DNA of 64,000 bases, from positions 62,001-126,000 of the forward strand of contig NZ_JHYO01000010.1 of assembly GCF_000688235.1 (NCBI RefSeq). Direction: 5' to 3'. The DNA is from Terasakiella pusilla DSM 6293. GTDB taxonomy: Bacteria; Pseudomonadota; Alphaproteobacteria; Rhodospirillales; Terasakiellaceae. Both the position numbers and the translations under genes were made by a program. The notes beneath the pieces are model-generated. The model did no database searches. It was not told where the DNA came from and saw only the letters and a list, made by a program, of their open reading frames with translations. This document shows, in pieces, positions 1-8,753 of the stretch; the stretch's first letter is position 1, and every line of letters begins with the position of its first letter.

Positions 1-621
1 GTAAGGGACATTCTGTTCGTTCATGGCGCGGCGAAAATCACGCCAGTTTTGATAACCGTAATCATAATCCGGCCCGATGAAGGCCACGCGCAACGGGCGT
101 TTGTCCAAAATGGTTTTGAAACTGTCTTTAATATATTGTGCCGCCGCATCCATGGTTTGGGCGGTATTGTTGGTCATACGAAAATAGTTGCGTTGCAAAG
201 CTGCCCCGGTCAGACGCGAAGACGCATTGTCGGTGCCGATAAAGATGACGCCCAGTTCCTCAATCACCTTTGTGACTTCCAGCGCAATGCCGGAACTGAC
301 AATCCCGCACACATATTTGACATCATCTTTATGGACAAAATCACGCACCAAGCGGATGGAGCGTGATGTTTTAAGTTTGGTATCGTCAACGAGAACGCGG
401 ATTTTAGGCGGATTGCCATAAGCCGTTTTCAAATCCTCCAACGCCAGCTCAATGCCCACAACACTATCCTGCCCAAAATCCACCCCATACCCGCTGAGGG
501 GATAAAGACAGCCGACGTTTAGGTCCGCTTCCTCTTTACTTGCACCAAATTCCTGTCGCGCCAAGGCGGGGGCAGACCAAACAAGCGCCGCCAGTAGGAT
601 CCCAGTTAAAAAAACGTTCAT
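1..621 (-). CDS. Periplasmic branched-chain-amino-acid-type binding protein (partial)
   Basis: This leftward gene starts at 621 and runs off the window, so only about 207 N-terminal residues are visible. The protein opens with a signal peptide (MNVFLTGILLAALVWSAPALA) and then VGCLYPLSGYGVDFGQD, the usual opening of type-1 periplasmic binding proteins of the LivJ/Peripla_BP_6 family. Further on it reads VCGIVSSGIALEVTKVIEELG and FIGPDYDYGYQNWRDF, also typical of that fold. Its ATG overlaps the stop of the response regulator gene (ATGA), so translation is probably coupled to it. This suggests a sensory partner of the kinase rather than an ordinary transport component, although permease genes could lie beyond the edge. 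Confidence 0.85.
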   Translation of the reverse strand, partial: MNVFLTGILLAALVWSAPALARQEFGASKEEADLNVGCLYPLSGYGVDFGQDSVVGIELALEDLKTAYGNPPKIRVLVDDTKLKTSRSIRLVRDFVHKDDVKYVCGIVSSGIALEVTKVIEELGVIFIGTDNASSRLTGAALQRNYFRMTNNTAQTMDAAAQYIKDSFKTILDKRPLRVAFIGPDYDYGYQNWRDFRRAMNEQNVPY

Positions 622-1979
622 GATGCCCCCTTTGGTCCGCTGGTCATTTTCAGACGTTGCATGCGACGTTTCAGCGCATGACGGCTAATGCCCAAAGCTT
701 CGGCAGCCAGTCCTTTACGCCCGTTATGTTCCAGCAGAACTTTTTCAATCACATCGCGCTCATAGGCTTCGACGCTATCCACCAGCTCTGATCCGGTGTC
801 AAAAGGCGCTTCACTTTGGCTGATTTCGTGCGGTAAATAGTTGAGTTGGATATCTTGCCCCGGATACAGGATCGTTAAACGCTCCATCAGGTTTTTAAGT
901 TCGCGCACATTGCCGGGCCAGTCATAGGCGTTCAGGCGGTTGCGGATCTCCTTGGAGAGATGAACCGGCTTCTGCCCCTCCTGCTCACAATAAAAATCTA
1001 TAAAATAGTCCAGCAGCAAATCCACATCGCCGGCACGATCTTTCAAGGCCGGCACCAAAATCGGCAAGACGTTCAAGCGATAGAACAAATCCCGCCTAAA
1101 GTTGCCATTTTCCACTTCTTGCAACAGGTCACGGTTGGTGGCTGCAATCACAAACACACTGGCCTGACGTTCCCGCGCAGACCCGACCGAACGAAAGGTG
1201 CCGCTTTCCAGCAAGGTCAAAAGCTTGGCTTGCAAGGCTGGCGACATCTCCCCTATCTCGTCTAAAAACAAGGTGCCGCCTTCCGCCAGTTCCACCAAGC
1301 CAATGCGCTTTTCAACCGCCCCGGTGTAAGCCCCTTTTTCTGCGCCAAACAGTTCTGCTTCCATCAAATGTTCCGGCAGGGCAGCGCAGTTGACTTCAAC
1401 GAAAGACGCACCGCCATTGCGCACGCTATGCAGTCCGCGCGCAACCAAGGCCTTGCCCGTCCCGGACGGTCCGGTAATCAAGACTTTTTGCGTCCCGCTT
1501 TTGCCAATCTGTTCGATTTGCATACACAAATCCTTAATCGGTTGGCTTTGCCCGACAATGCCGTTGGTTACGGTTTCTTTCTGACGGCGAAAGACGACTT
1601 CGCGCTCCAGTTTGGACCGTTCCACATTACGGTTGATCAACAGGACCAGCTCATCCAGCTCAAACGGTTTGGTCAGATAATCAACCGCCCCCAGCTTGAC
1701 CGCCTGCACCGCTGCGCGCGTATCGCCATGGGCGGAAATCATGATGACCGGAATGCCGAGATTTTCCTTTTGCAGCCGTTCCAGCACTTCCATGCCTGTG
1801 ATGTCCGGCAGCTTTAAATCCAGAAAGATGATATCCGGGTTCTCTTTCTTCGCCAGAAAGATGCCTTCCTCGCCGTTATAGCCGGCGACGACTTCCATCC
1901 CCTCTGCTTTCAGGGAAAATTTGATGCTGTGAACGAGGTTGATTTCATCATCAATCACAAGAACTTTAATTTTACTCAC
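618..1979 (-). CDS. NtrC-family sigma-54 response regulator
   Basis: The protein has about 453 residues in three parts. The receiver domain has acidic residues near 10-12, phospho-acceptor Asp54 in FLDLKLPD and Lys in the switch region. The central AAA+ domain carries Walker A GPSGTGK and the sigma-54 contact loop as GAYTGA rather than the usual GAFTGA. The C-terminus is a Fis-type helix-turn-helix (GRKGLAAEALGISRHALKRR). I chose the GTG start at 1979: it begins VSKIKVLVIDDE, has AAGGA upstream and overlaps the kinase stop by 8 nt. Longer upstream starts would read far into the kinase gene. It should activate sigma-54 promoters when phosphorylated by the adjacent kinase. The target genes are not evident. 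Confidence 0.93.
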   Translation of the reverse strand: MSKIKVLVIDDEINLVHSIKFSLKAEGMEVVAGYNGEEGIFLAKKENPDIIFLDLKLPDITGMEVLERLQKENLGIPVIMISAHGDTRAAVQAVKLGAVDYLTKPFELDELVLLINRNVERSKLEREVVFRRQKETVTNGIVGQSQPIKDLCMQIEQIGKSGTQKVLITGPSGTGKALVARGLHSVRNGGASFVEVNCAALPEHLMEAELFGAEKGAYTGAVEKRIGLVELAEGGTLFLDEIGEMSPALQAKLLTLLESGTFRSVGSARERQASVFVIAATNRDLLQEVENGNFRRDLFYRLNVLPILVPALKDRAGDVDLLLDYFIDFYCEQEGQKPVHLSKEIRNRLNAYDWPGNVRELKNLMERLTILYPGQDIQLNYLPHEISQSEAPFDTGSELVDSVEAYERDVIEKVLLEHNGRKGLAAEALGISRHALKRRMQRLKMTSGPKGAS

Positions 1980-3711
1980 GACGCAATTTTTCCTTCTGAT
2001 TTTCCTGATAGGTCCAGCGCAAGATCGGCATACGCAAGGTGACGGTCGTGCCGACATTCGGATCACTTTTAAACGTCATGGTGCCTTGGTTGCGTTCCAC
2101 CAGACTGGCGCAGATGGACAGACCCAGACCGGTGCCATAGGACTTGGTGGTAAAGAACGGTTCCAGCACCCGGACCAACGCATGTTCGGGGATGCCGCAG
2201 CCTTGATCGGTAATGTCAATCAGGCAATGTTCGCCTTCGCGCTTGGCGGTGATGTTCAGCACCCCTTTATTTTTCCCCTCCATCGCCTGAAGGCCATTGA
2301 GGACAAGGTTCAGCAACACCTGCTTTAAATGCACCGTATCACCAAACAGGGTCAGCATGTTTTCCGCATCTTCCTCGATAAACAGCTCAATGGAACTATG
2401 GTATTTTTTAGCGACCACATCCGCCAGCACCTTGGTATGTTCAAACAAGGCGCGAACAGCGATCATGCTCGGTTCCGGGTCACGCGGGCGGGCGTAGTCC
2501 AGCAAGCCCTTGATCACCGTATTGGTGCGCGAAATCTCATCGCCCATAATTTCCAGCAGCTCTTGCTTTTCCGGCTCTTTTTCCTGCTTTGCCAGCGCTT
2601 GTACAGCCGTATTCAGGGTCGTCAACGGGTTGCGTACCTCATGGGCGATCCCGGCGGCCATTTGACCGAGGCTTGCTTGGCGTTCCATCTCCAGATTGGT
2701 GCGGATAAATTTTTGCAGCTGATAACGCATACTTTCAATGGCGACACTCAGTTGATGAATTTCCCAGTTGCCATCCACTTTCAGCGGGGTGTTGATATCG
2801 CCTTGGGCCACACGCTCCACGCGCTTGACCAGTTTGCGCACCTGCTCGTTCAAGCGATAACCGATGCTATAATGCACAAACAGGATCACACAAACGGTAA
2901 ACAGGGTGGTCAACAACAGCATATAGCGCACTTGCTCACTGGGCGGGGTGACCTTAGCGGACTCGTCGCGCACAAACATGTTCCAACCCGGCAACAGTTC
3001 GCTGACATTTTCCAGCATGCCGTCCGGTCGTTTCTCCATCATCAGGCCGGAGGCGTCGAAAAAGCGCCCGTCGCCCACCTGCAAATAAGCTTGACGGAAC
3101 CCATGTAAACTAAAGTCATCCATAAAGCGGGTCAGCGATGAGAAGCGGATCACAAGACCAATCCCGCGCTGACTTTCCGCCTTATCAAAATAGTCCTTCA
3201 TCACGATCCAGCTTGGCAGGCCAATATCGGACTGTGACGGGCCTAGAATCTCCATTCCTTCATGGGTGGTGGCACTCAAGGTCTGTTCATAGGGCGCAAG
3301 CGGGCTGTTGCTGGGGAAGGTATGGACCACCTGCCCATCATCTCCATAAAACAGGATGGCATAAATATATTTGGTATCAGACAAGACCCGCAGCAGAGCT
3401 TCCAGTTCCGGCACCAGATCAAATTTGCCGTCCAAATCATAAAAACGCGGCGAGTCAAATTGGTCTTTTAAATCCCCCAGCTCAATCTCGCGTTCTTTAA
3501 AAAAGTGCCGGACCGTATTTTCATAGGCCACGATCTGGGCAGAGTTTTGCTTGTCTGTCACCTTGTCAATCAGGCCGACAAAATAGTTATCATAAAGGGC
3601 CGACAACACCACGATCGGCAACAACGCGGCCGTCAGGGAAAAGATAATATACCGTGAGGCCACACTGCGATAGGGCGCAAACCAGCTAAATCCCCGTCCC
3701 TTGATACGCAT
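1972..3711 (-). CDS. Membrane sensor histidine kinase
   Basis: The protein has about 579 residues: a membrane segment near 21-43, a periplasmic sensor region of some 220 residues, a second membrane segment near 263-285, a HAMP linker, a HisKA domain with phospho-acceptor His357 in AAGIAHEVRNPL, and an HATPase domain with GCGIPEHA and TKSYGTGLGL. This NtrB/DctB-like layout pairs with the NtrC-type regulator encoded just downstream. The start at 3711 follows a good GAAGGG ribosome site; an ATG at 3762 would add 17 residues. It leads a three-gene operon whose last member is a periplasmic binding protein, so the signal may be a ligand delivered by that protein. Confidence 0.92.
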   Translation of the reverse strand: MRIKGRGFSWFAPYRSVASRYIIFSLTAALLPIVVLSALYDNYFVGLIDKVTDKQNSAQIVAYENTVRHFFKEREIELGDLKDQFDSPRFYDLDGKFDLVPELEALLRVLSDTKYIYAILFYGDDGQVVHTFPSNSPLAPYEQTLSATTHEGMEILGPSQSDIGLPSWIVMKDYFDKAESQRGIGLVIRFSSLTRFMDDFSLHGFRQAYLQVGDGRFFDASGLMMEKRPDGMLENVSELLPGWNMFVRDESAKVTPPSEQVRYMLLLTTLFTVCVILFVHYSIGYRLNEQVRKLVKRVERVAQGDINTPLKVDGNWEIHQLSVAIESMRYQLQKFIRTNLEMERQASLGQMAAGIAHEVRNPLTTLNTAVQALAKQEKEPEKQELLEIMGDEISRTNTVIKGLLDYARPRDPEPSMIAVRALFEHTKVLADVVAKKYHSSIELFIEEDAENMLTLFGDTVHLKQVLLNLVLNGLQAMEGKNKGVLNITAKREGEHCLIDITDQGCGIPEHALVRVLEPFFTTKSYGTGLGLSICASLVERNQGTMTFKSDPNVGTTVTLRMPILRWTYQENQKEKLRRE

Positions 3712-3762
3712 AACTAACCCTTCACTTACTTTATTTTTCTCATCTGCTTGCGGGTCAACCAT

Positions 3763-4081
3763 TTGCAATATCTCTGCCAGTCAATAAATCGCGCTTTTAA
3801 AGCCATACCTTCTAAATATTTTACAGGAATGAGCGATTATCGCCCATTTAGATATAAAAAAATGAGCGAAAAGCGATCTTTCACACTCAAGAACTTCTTT
3901 AAAATGTTGAAAGTCAATTAAAGACACTTAAAAGGAAACATTCTTCTCTCTCGCAAAATAAATACACCGAAGAATCGCCACACAGAAAGGGCAATTAAAC
4001 TATGTTATTTCGCCGCCAACTTTTTCAGATATGATGGACCAAAATAAAGGCGCTAAAAACTCATAAAATAAGCTGATAGAT
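3763..4081. promoter_or_regulatory. Divergent intergenic region with ATGAGCGA repeats
   Basis: This AT-rich region separates the kinase operon (leftward) from the MFS gene (rightward) and must hold both promoters. Two direct copies of ATGAGCGA sit at 3829-3836 and 3862-3869, 33 bp apart (about three helical turns). The first is embedded in the small dyad GCGATTATCGC. The arrangement could be an operator, but I recognise no specific regulator. No gene is seen here. Confidence 0.35.
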
Positions 4082-5380
4082 ATGCAAAAACTTCTCTCTC
4101 CTTTCTTTGCCTTGCTGGTGAGCCTGTGGCTCATTAATCTGGGGGGCGGCCTGCAAGGGACACTCCTTGGGATGCGGGCGGACCTAGAAGATTTCGACCT
4201 GTATGCGACCGGGCTGATCCTGTCCTCTTATTTTTTGGGGTACATGATCAGCATCTTTATTATCCCGCCATTCATTAACAGTGTCGGGCATATCCGGTCG
4301 TTTGCGGCCTTTGCTTCGCTTTCTTCCGCCGCCACCCTCTTGCACGCGGTCTTTATTGATCCGTCCGTGTGGTTTGTGTTGCGGACCATCACGGGCATGT
4401 GCTTTGGCGGCTTGATCCTTGTGGGGGAAAGCTGGCTCAATGCCTCCACCAGTAACGAAAATCGCGGTGCTGTCTTTTCGGTTTATATGGTCGTGATCCT
4501 AAGTGCCTCTGCCCTCAGTCAAATCCTTGTCAATTTGACGCCTGTCACCAGTTATGATCTGTTTATTCTGGTTTCCGTGGCCCTTTCTGTCTCTCTTGTA
4601 CCTTTGACGCTGGGACGCAGAATTGCTGCCCCGGAAATCCAGTCCAATGAACGCATGTCCTATCGGGCGCTGATTACAACTCACCCGCTTGGCTGTCTTG
4701 GCATTTTAACATCCGGTTTAGTCAATGGCGTGCTTTGGACCATGATGGCGGTTTATTGTGTGCGGATCGGGTTAGATACTGCGGACACATCCGCCGTTAT
4801 GTTTGCCCTGATGCTTGGTGGCATGTTGTCCCTGTGGCCTGCGGGGAAATTATCCGATGTCATTGATCGACGTAAAATCATCCTCTGCACCTCCTGCTCC
4901 ACGTTGATTGTCTCTCTTATTTTCATCATTGATTTTGAAGGGAGCGCCGCCTTTATGCCTTATCTTGCTGGCGCCTTAGGTCTCTCGGCCTTTCCGCTTT
5001 ATGCGCTTGCCTCCAGCCATATCAACGACTATTTAAAACAAGACGAATTTGTTCCCGCCTGCGGCAGCATGGTGCTGCTCTACGGTTTAGGGGCGTTGAT
5101 TGCGCCAATTGCCTCGGCCTTTTTCATGAGTTTACTCGGCCCAAACGGCATGTTTGTCTTTATCTCTTCCATGTCCGTGCCACTCATCTCTCTGGCCGCC
5201 TACCGTATCAGCCAAAAAGAGGCCCTACCGAGCGAAGAACGCAGCGACTTCGTCTTCGACATGCCGAAGGTAACGCCAAGCGTCAGCCCGCTTGATCCAC
5301 GTAACCAGGAAGCCGAAGAACTATCCGAAGAAGTCATGAGCGAAATGGATGACGAGGAAAAAGAAGCCTTGCCGCTTTAA
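4082..5380 (+). CDS. MFS transporter (YcaD-like)
   Basis: The 432-residue protein has about twelve hydrophobic segments, from LLSPFFALLVSLWLINLGGGLQG at the N-terminus to FISSMSVPLISLAAYRI near 375. The first half carries LRTITGMCFGGLILVGESWLNA, a hallmark of the YcaD/UPF0226-type major facilitator group. The last 50 residues are a hydrophilic, acidic cytoplasmic tail (EEVMSEMDDEEKEALPL), longer than usual. The substrate is unknown. It stands alone between the divergent kinase operon and a strong terminator. Confidence 0.85.
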   Translation: MQKLLSPFFALLVSLWLINLGGGLQGTLLGMRADLEDFDLYATGLILSSYFLGYMISIFIIPPFINSVGHIRSFAAFASLSSAATLLHAVFIDPSVWFVLRTITGMCFGGLILVGESWLNASTSNENRGAVFSVYMVVILSASALSQILVNLTPVTSYDLFILVSVALSVSLVPLTLGRRIAAPEIQSNERMSYRALITTHPLGCLGILTSGLVNGVLWTMMAVYCVRIGLDTADTSAVMFALMLGGMLSLWPAGKLSDVIDRRKIILCTSCSTLIVSLIFIIDFEGSAAFMPYLAGALGLSAFPLYALASSHINDYLKQDEFVPACGSMVLLYGLGALIAPIASAFFMSLLGPNGMFVFISSMSVPLISLAAYRISQKEALPSEERSDFVFDMPKVTPSVSPLDPRNQEAEELSEEVMSEMDDEEKEALPL

Positions 5381-5393
5381 CCCCACCACACAC

Positions 5394-5428
5394 AAAAAGC
5401 CCGCCGTTCAGAAGAAGGCGGGCTTTTT
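5394..5428. terminator. Bidirectional intrinsic terminator
   Basis: The GCCCGCC/GGCGGGC stem is flanked by A and T runs on both sides, so it can serve both the MFS gene and the converging ectoine operon. Confidence 0.9.
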
Positions 5429-5451
5429 GTTACATCTCTTTTAAAGCCGGA

Positions 5452-6903
5452 TCAGGCAGCCGCAACAGCTTGCTGTGTTTCGCCTTCCACCAGCGTTTCA
5501 TGCAGCACATGGACGCTTTGAGCAAAATCCTTTTCATGCAAGACAAATTGCATATCCACATTCCGGCTAACCGCATTGCAGAACAGAATTTCAATATCGT
5601 TTTGGTGCAAGGCATCCACTGCTTTGGGGAAATAGGTTTTACAGCCCAGGTTCGCCCCGATAACAGACACGATCGACACTTTCTGTGTCTTGACCGTTGC
5701 ATCCTTCGGCAACATTTTTTCAAGGGCCGCAACACAGCGTTTGACCTGCTTTAACGGCGCGCTCACATAATGTGTCACGGTGTTGGCATTCAAGCTCTTG
5801 GTCACGGTACGTACCTTGAAGCGGCGGAAAATCTCCAGAACCGGTTCTTCTGCACCAAAGGTCCCCACCATTTCCTGATTGAAAATTTCCACTTCATAGG
5901 CTTGGGAAATGCCCGTAATAATCTCCGCACGCGGGGTGTCAGGGTGGAAGTTATCGCGGATCAAAGTGCCGGGATGGCTTGGTTCAAACGTATTGGCGAT
6001 CCGCAACGGGATCCCCATTTCGCGCAATCCTTTTGCCGCGCGCGGATGGATCGCTTCCATCCCCAAGTTTGACAATTGATCAGCCACGTCATAGTTGGTT
6101 TCCCCGATCACCTGCACCTGATCCGCCCCGACCATGTTCGGGTCCGCACTGCTCAGGTGGAATTCTTTATGGATGATGGCTTCCTTGGCCGCCGTCAGGG
6201 ATGCGATCCGCGAAAAGGTCACTTCGCTATAACCGCGCCCATAATGCTTCATCAGCCCATCTGCTGTTTGGGCATAGCCGGTCACGATGGGAAGCTGGGT
6301 TGCAAAATCAATGCCGTCAAAAGCCATCTCAATACGTTGGTTCAGATCACAATTTTCTGTGCCCCGCCAACCGGACAGATCGACAAACACCGCGTTTACA
6401 CCACGACGATTGAGCAACAGGGCGGTGTTGTACGCACTATGGACTTCACCCAGCGCGCTCAGCATCTCACGCACAGTCGCCAGATGTTCTTCCAACTGAA
6501 AATGCCCGTAAGAACACAGACGTTGCAAATCGGTCAAACAGGATCGCGTGCCTTCAATACGGTCCACAATAAACTGGTTGGCCATTTGACGATCGGCTGA
6601 CTCGGCGAAAATCTCTTGGTTGATGGCGCGCATCTGGGCTGCAACATCGCTCAAGGCGTCGCCCCACGACCACTCACTTTCACTTTCTGAATAAAGTGCA
6701 TAAACGCCGGGTTTCTGTGATTTTTTATGTTCCAATAAACTGTCTGTCATCCCGCCATAGGCAGAGACAACAAAAATACGATTATAAAGGTCTTTCGATG
6801 TGCGATCACCGATCAGGATATTGTCAAAAACCGTCTGGACTCTTGACATAGAGGTGCCGCCGATCTTTTCGACCGTATGTTGATTTAGGGAATGAAGTGT
6901 CAT
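5452..6903 (-). CDS. ask: Ectoine-specific aspartate kinase
   Basis: The 483-residue protein has the aspartokinase N-terminus VEKIGGTSMSR (usually KFGGTS) followed by FVVSAYGGMTDSLLEHKK. The C-terminal part contains ACT-like sequence (TQKVSIVSVIGANLG). Length and sequence match the Ask_ect branch found inside ectoine clusters, which supplies aspartyl phosphate for L-aspartate semialdehyde, the input for EctB. It is the last gene of the leftward ectABC-ask group, 177 nt downstream of ectC. A hairpin lies in that gap, so its expression may be tuned separately. Confidence 0.93.
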   Translation of the reverse strand: MTLHSLNQHTVEKIGGTSMSRVQTVFDNILIGDRTSKDLYNRIFVVSAYGGMTDSLLEHKKSQKPGVYALYSESESEWSWGDALSDVAAQMRAINQEIFAESADRQMANQFIVDRIEGTRSCLTDLQRLCSYGHFQLEEHLATVREMLSALGEVHSAYNTALLLNRRGVNAVFVDLSGWRGTENCDLNQRIEMAFDGIDFATQLPIVTGYAQTADGLMKHYGRGYSEVTFSRIASLTAAKEAIIHKEFHLSSADPNMVGADQVQVIGETNYDVADQLSNLGMEAIHPRAAKGLREMGIPLRIANTFEPSHPGTLIRDNFHPDTPRAEIITGISQAYEVEIFNQEMVGTFGAEEPVLEIFRRFKVRTVTKSLNANTVTHYVSAPLKQVKRCVAALEKMLPKDATVKTQKVSIVSVIGANLGCKTYFPKAVDALHQNDIEILFCNAVSRNVDMQFVLHEKDFAQSVHVLHETLVEGETQQAVAAA

Positions 6904-6996
6904 TCTGGATATCTCTTTTTTCTGTTTTAACGCACCCGGGGACGAAAATTACCGTCCCGTCTTATGATGGGGAGAACAGATTTTTATAAACGGCGT

Positions 6997-7039
6997 GAGG
7001 AGAAGCCGGGGCGTCAATGCACCCGATGGCTTCTTCCTC
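6997..7039. promoter_or_regulatory. Hairpin in the ectC-ask gap
   Basis: An imperfect inverted repeat (GAGGAGAAGCC against GGCTTCTTCCTC, loop about 20 nt) lies between ectC and ask. There is no clear T run after it in the leftward direction, so a processing or stabilising RNA stem is as likely as a partial terminator. Confidence 0.4.
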
Positions 7040-7080
7040 TGGCCGTATGTCAGGTCAACCGCGTGAGACCCGACCCGTGT

Positions 7081-7473
7081 TTACTCTTCCATCAAAGCGT
7101 AAACACCATCAGCGTCATGATCTTCCTTACCTGTCAAAGGCGGTGTAAACACACAGATCATGCGCAGATCACTCTTGGCGCGTAGGTAATGTTTTTCATG
7201 ACCATTCAGGGCATACATGATGCCGTCACGGATCTGATGCGTTTCACCGTTGGTCAGGTCTTCAATCTCGCCTTCGCCGCCTACGCAGTAAACGGCTTCA
7301 AGGTGGTTTTTATACCAGATCAGGGTTTCCGTGCCGGCGTGAATGATGGTTTCATGGAAAGAAAACCCCATCCCATCACTACGCAGCAACATCCGGCGAC
7401 TGGTCCATGTGCCTGTATCGGCTTTTACTTCGCGTTCTGTACCTTTAATGTCTTCGATGTCACGGACAATCAT
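7081..7473 (-). CDS. ectC: L-ectoine synthase
   Basis: The 130-residue cupin-fold protein has the usual length and sequence of EctC. It starts MIVRDIEDIKGTEREVKADTGTWTSRR and contains LIWYKNHLEAVYCVGGEGEIED and a C-terminal HEKHYLRAK segment. It cyclises N-gamma-acetyl-diaminobutyrate to ectoine, the last step of the pathway. Its ATG overlaps the ectB stop (ATGA), and a perfect AGGAGG sits inside the end of ectB. No ectoine hydroxylase (ectD) gene is present in the window. Confidence 0.97.
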   Translation of the reverse strand: MIVRDIEDIKGTEREVKADTGTWTSRRMLLRSDGMGFSFHETIIHAGTETLIWYKNHLEAVYCVGGEGEIEDLTNGETHQIRDGIMYALNGHEKHYLRAKSDLRMICVFTPPLTGKEDHDADGVYALMEE

Positions 7474-8747
7474 GATGCCTCCTGATAGATAATAGTGTGG
7501 TTTTGTTCTTTAAATTCGCGCACGCACTGCTTGATGATCTCCAGACCTTCCGCCAGAAGATCAGGATCAATAATCAGCGGCGGCAACAGTTTCAGAATGC
7601 TGGAATCTGCACCTGCTGTTTCGATGATCATGTTTTTACCAAAGGCGATCTCAGAGATTTTGCTGCCCATTTCCGGCACTTTAAAGTCAAGACCCCAGGC
7701 CATGCCGCGGCCGCGGACTTCAAGATCCATCTCTGGATGTTCTTCGACAATCTCGTTCAATGCTTTTTCGATGATGTCGCCATACTCACGGACCTGCTGG
7801 CCCAAACGATCATCTTCCCACAGGCTAAGGGCTTTTTCTGCCGCAACGAATGCAAGGTTGTTACCACGGAAGGTGCCTGTATGTTCGCCCGGCTGCCACT
7901 GGTCCAACTCTGGACGCATCAGCAAAATCGAGAACGGCAGACCACCGCCCAACGACTTGGACAAAGTGATCATGTCGGGACGGATACCCGCTTCTTCAAA
8001 GCTGAAGAAACGACCTGTGCGCCCGTTGCCCATCTGGATGTCATCAATAATCAACAGAATATCAAAATCACGGCACAATTTTTCCAGACTTTGCAGCCAC
8101 TCGACACTGGCGACATTGATGCCGCCTTCCCCTTGGATCGTCTCAACGATCACCGCTGCCGGCAAGTCAATCCCGCTGGATTGATCGGACAGGACTTTGC
8201 GCAGATATTCAATGGTATCAAAGTCATCGCCCATATAGCCATCAAACGGCATAAAGTCGGTATTGGCACGCACGCCATAAGACTCGTCGCGATAGAAGCT
8301 GTTGCCCGTTACGGACAATGAGCCCATGGTCAGGCCATGATAGCCGTTGGTAAAAGCAATAATGTTGGAACGCTGCTTGACCAGACGCGCCAGTTTCATG
8401 GCTGTCTCAACCGCGTTTGTCCCTGTCGGGCCGGTAAACTGGATTTTATATTCCATGTTGCGCGGCTCAAGGATCGTGTTGACGAAGGTTTGCAAAAAGT
8501 CACGTTTTGCAGATGTCGCCTTATCCAGACCGTGCACGATGCGGCTGTCTTTCAAATACTCGATCAGCGCTTCAGTGATCAGCGGGTGGTTGTGACCGTA
8601 GTTAAGCGTCCCTGCGCCTGCAAAAAAATCGAGGTAGCGGTTGCCATGCTCATCAAATAACAAGGCCCCTTCTGCTTTGTCGAAAATTGCGGGGAACGAA
8701 CGGACATACCCACGAACCTGAGATTCAACTTGTTCAAAAATGCGCAT
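7470..8747 (-). CDS. ectB: Diaminobutyrate-2-oxoglutarate transaminase
   Basis: The 425-residue class III PLP aminotransferase starts MRIFEQVESQVRGYVRSFP, as EctB proteins do. It has the cofactor segment LLIIDDIQMGNGRTGRFFSFE and the Schiff-base lysine in TLSKSLGGGLPFS. It converts L-aspartate semialdehyde to L-2,4-diaminobutyrate with glutamate as amino donor. The gene lies 6 nt after ectA and overlaps ectC by 4 nt, so the three are one transcription unit. Confidence 0.97.
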   Translation of the reverse strand: MRIFEQVESQVRGYVRSFPAIFDKAEGALLFDEHGNRYLDFFAGAGTLNYGHNHPLITEALIEYLKDSRIVHGLDKATSAKRDFLQTFVNTILEPRNMEYKIQFTGPTGTNAVETAMKLARLVKQRSNIIAFTNGYHGLTMGSLSVTGNSFYRDESYGVRANTDFMPFDGYMGDDFDTIEYLRKVLSDQSSGIDLPAAVIVETIQGEGGINVASVEWLQSLEKLCRDFDILLIIDDIQMGNGRTGRFFSFEEAGIRPDMITLSKSLGGGLPFSILLMRPELDQWQPGEHTGTFRGNNLAFVAAEKALSLWEDDRLGQQVREYGDIIEKALNEIVEEHPEMDLEVRGRGMAWGLDFKVPEMGSKISEIAFGKNMIIETAGADSSILKLLPPLIIDPDLLAEGLEIIKQCVREFKEQNHTIIYQEAS

Positions 8748-8753
8748 AACTTG

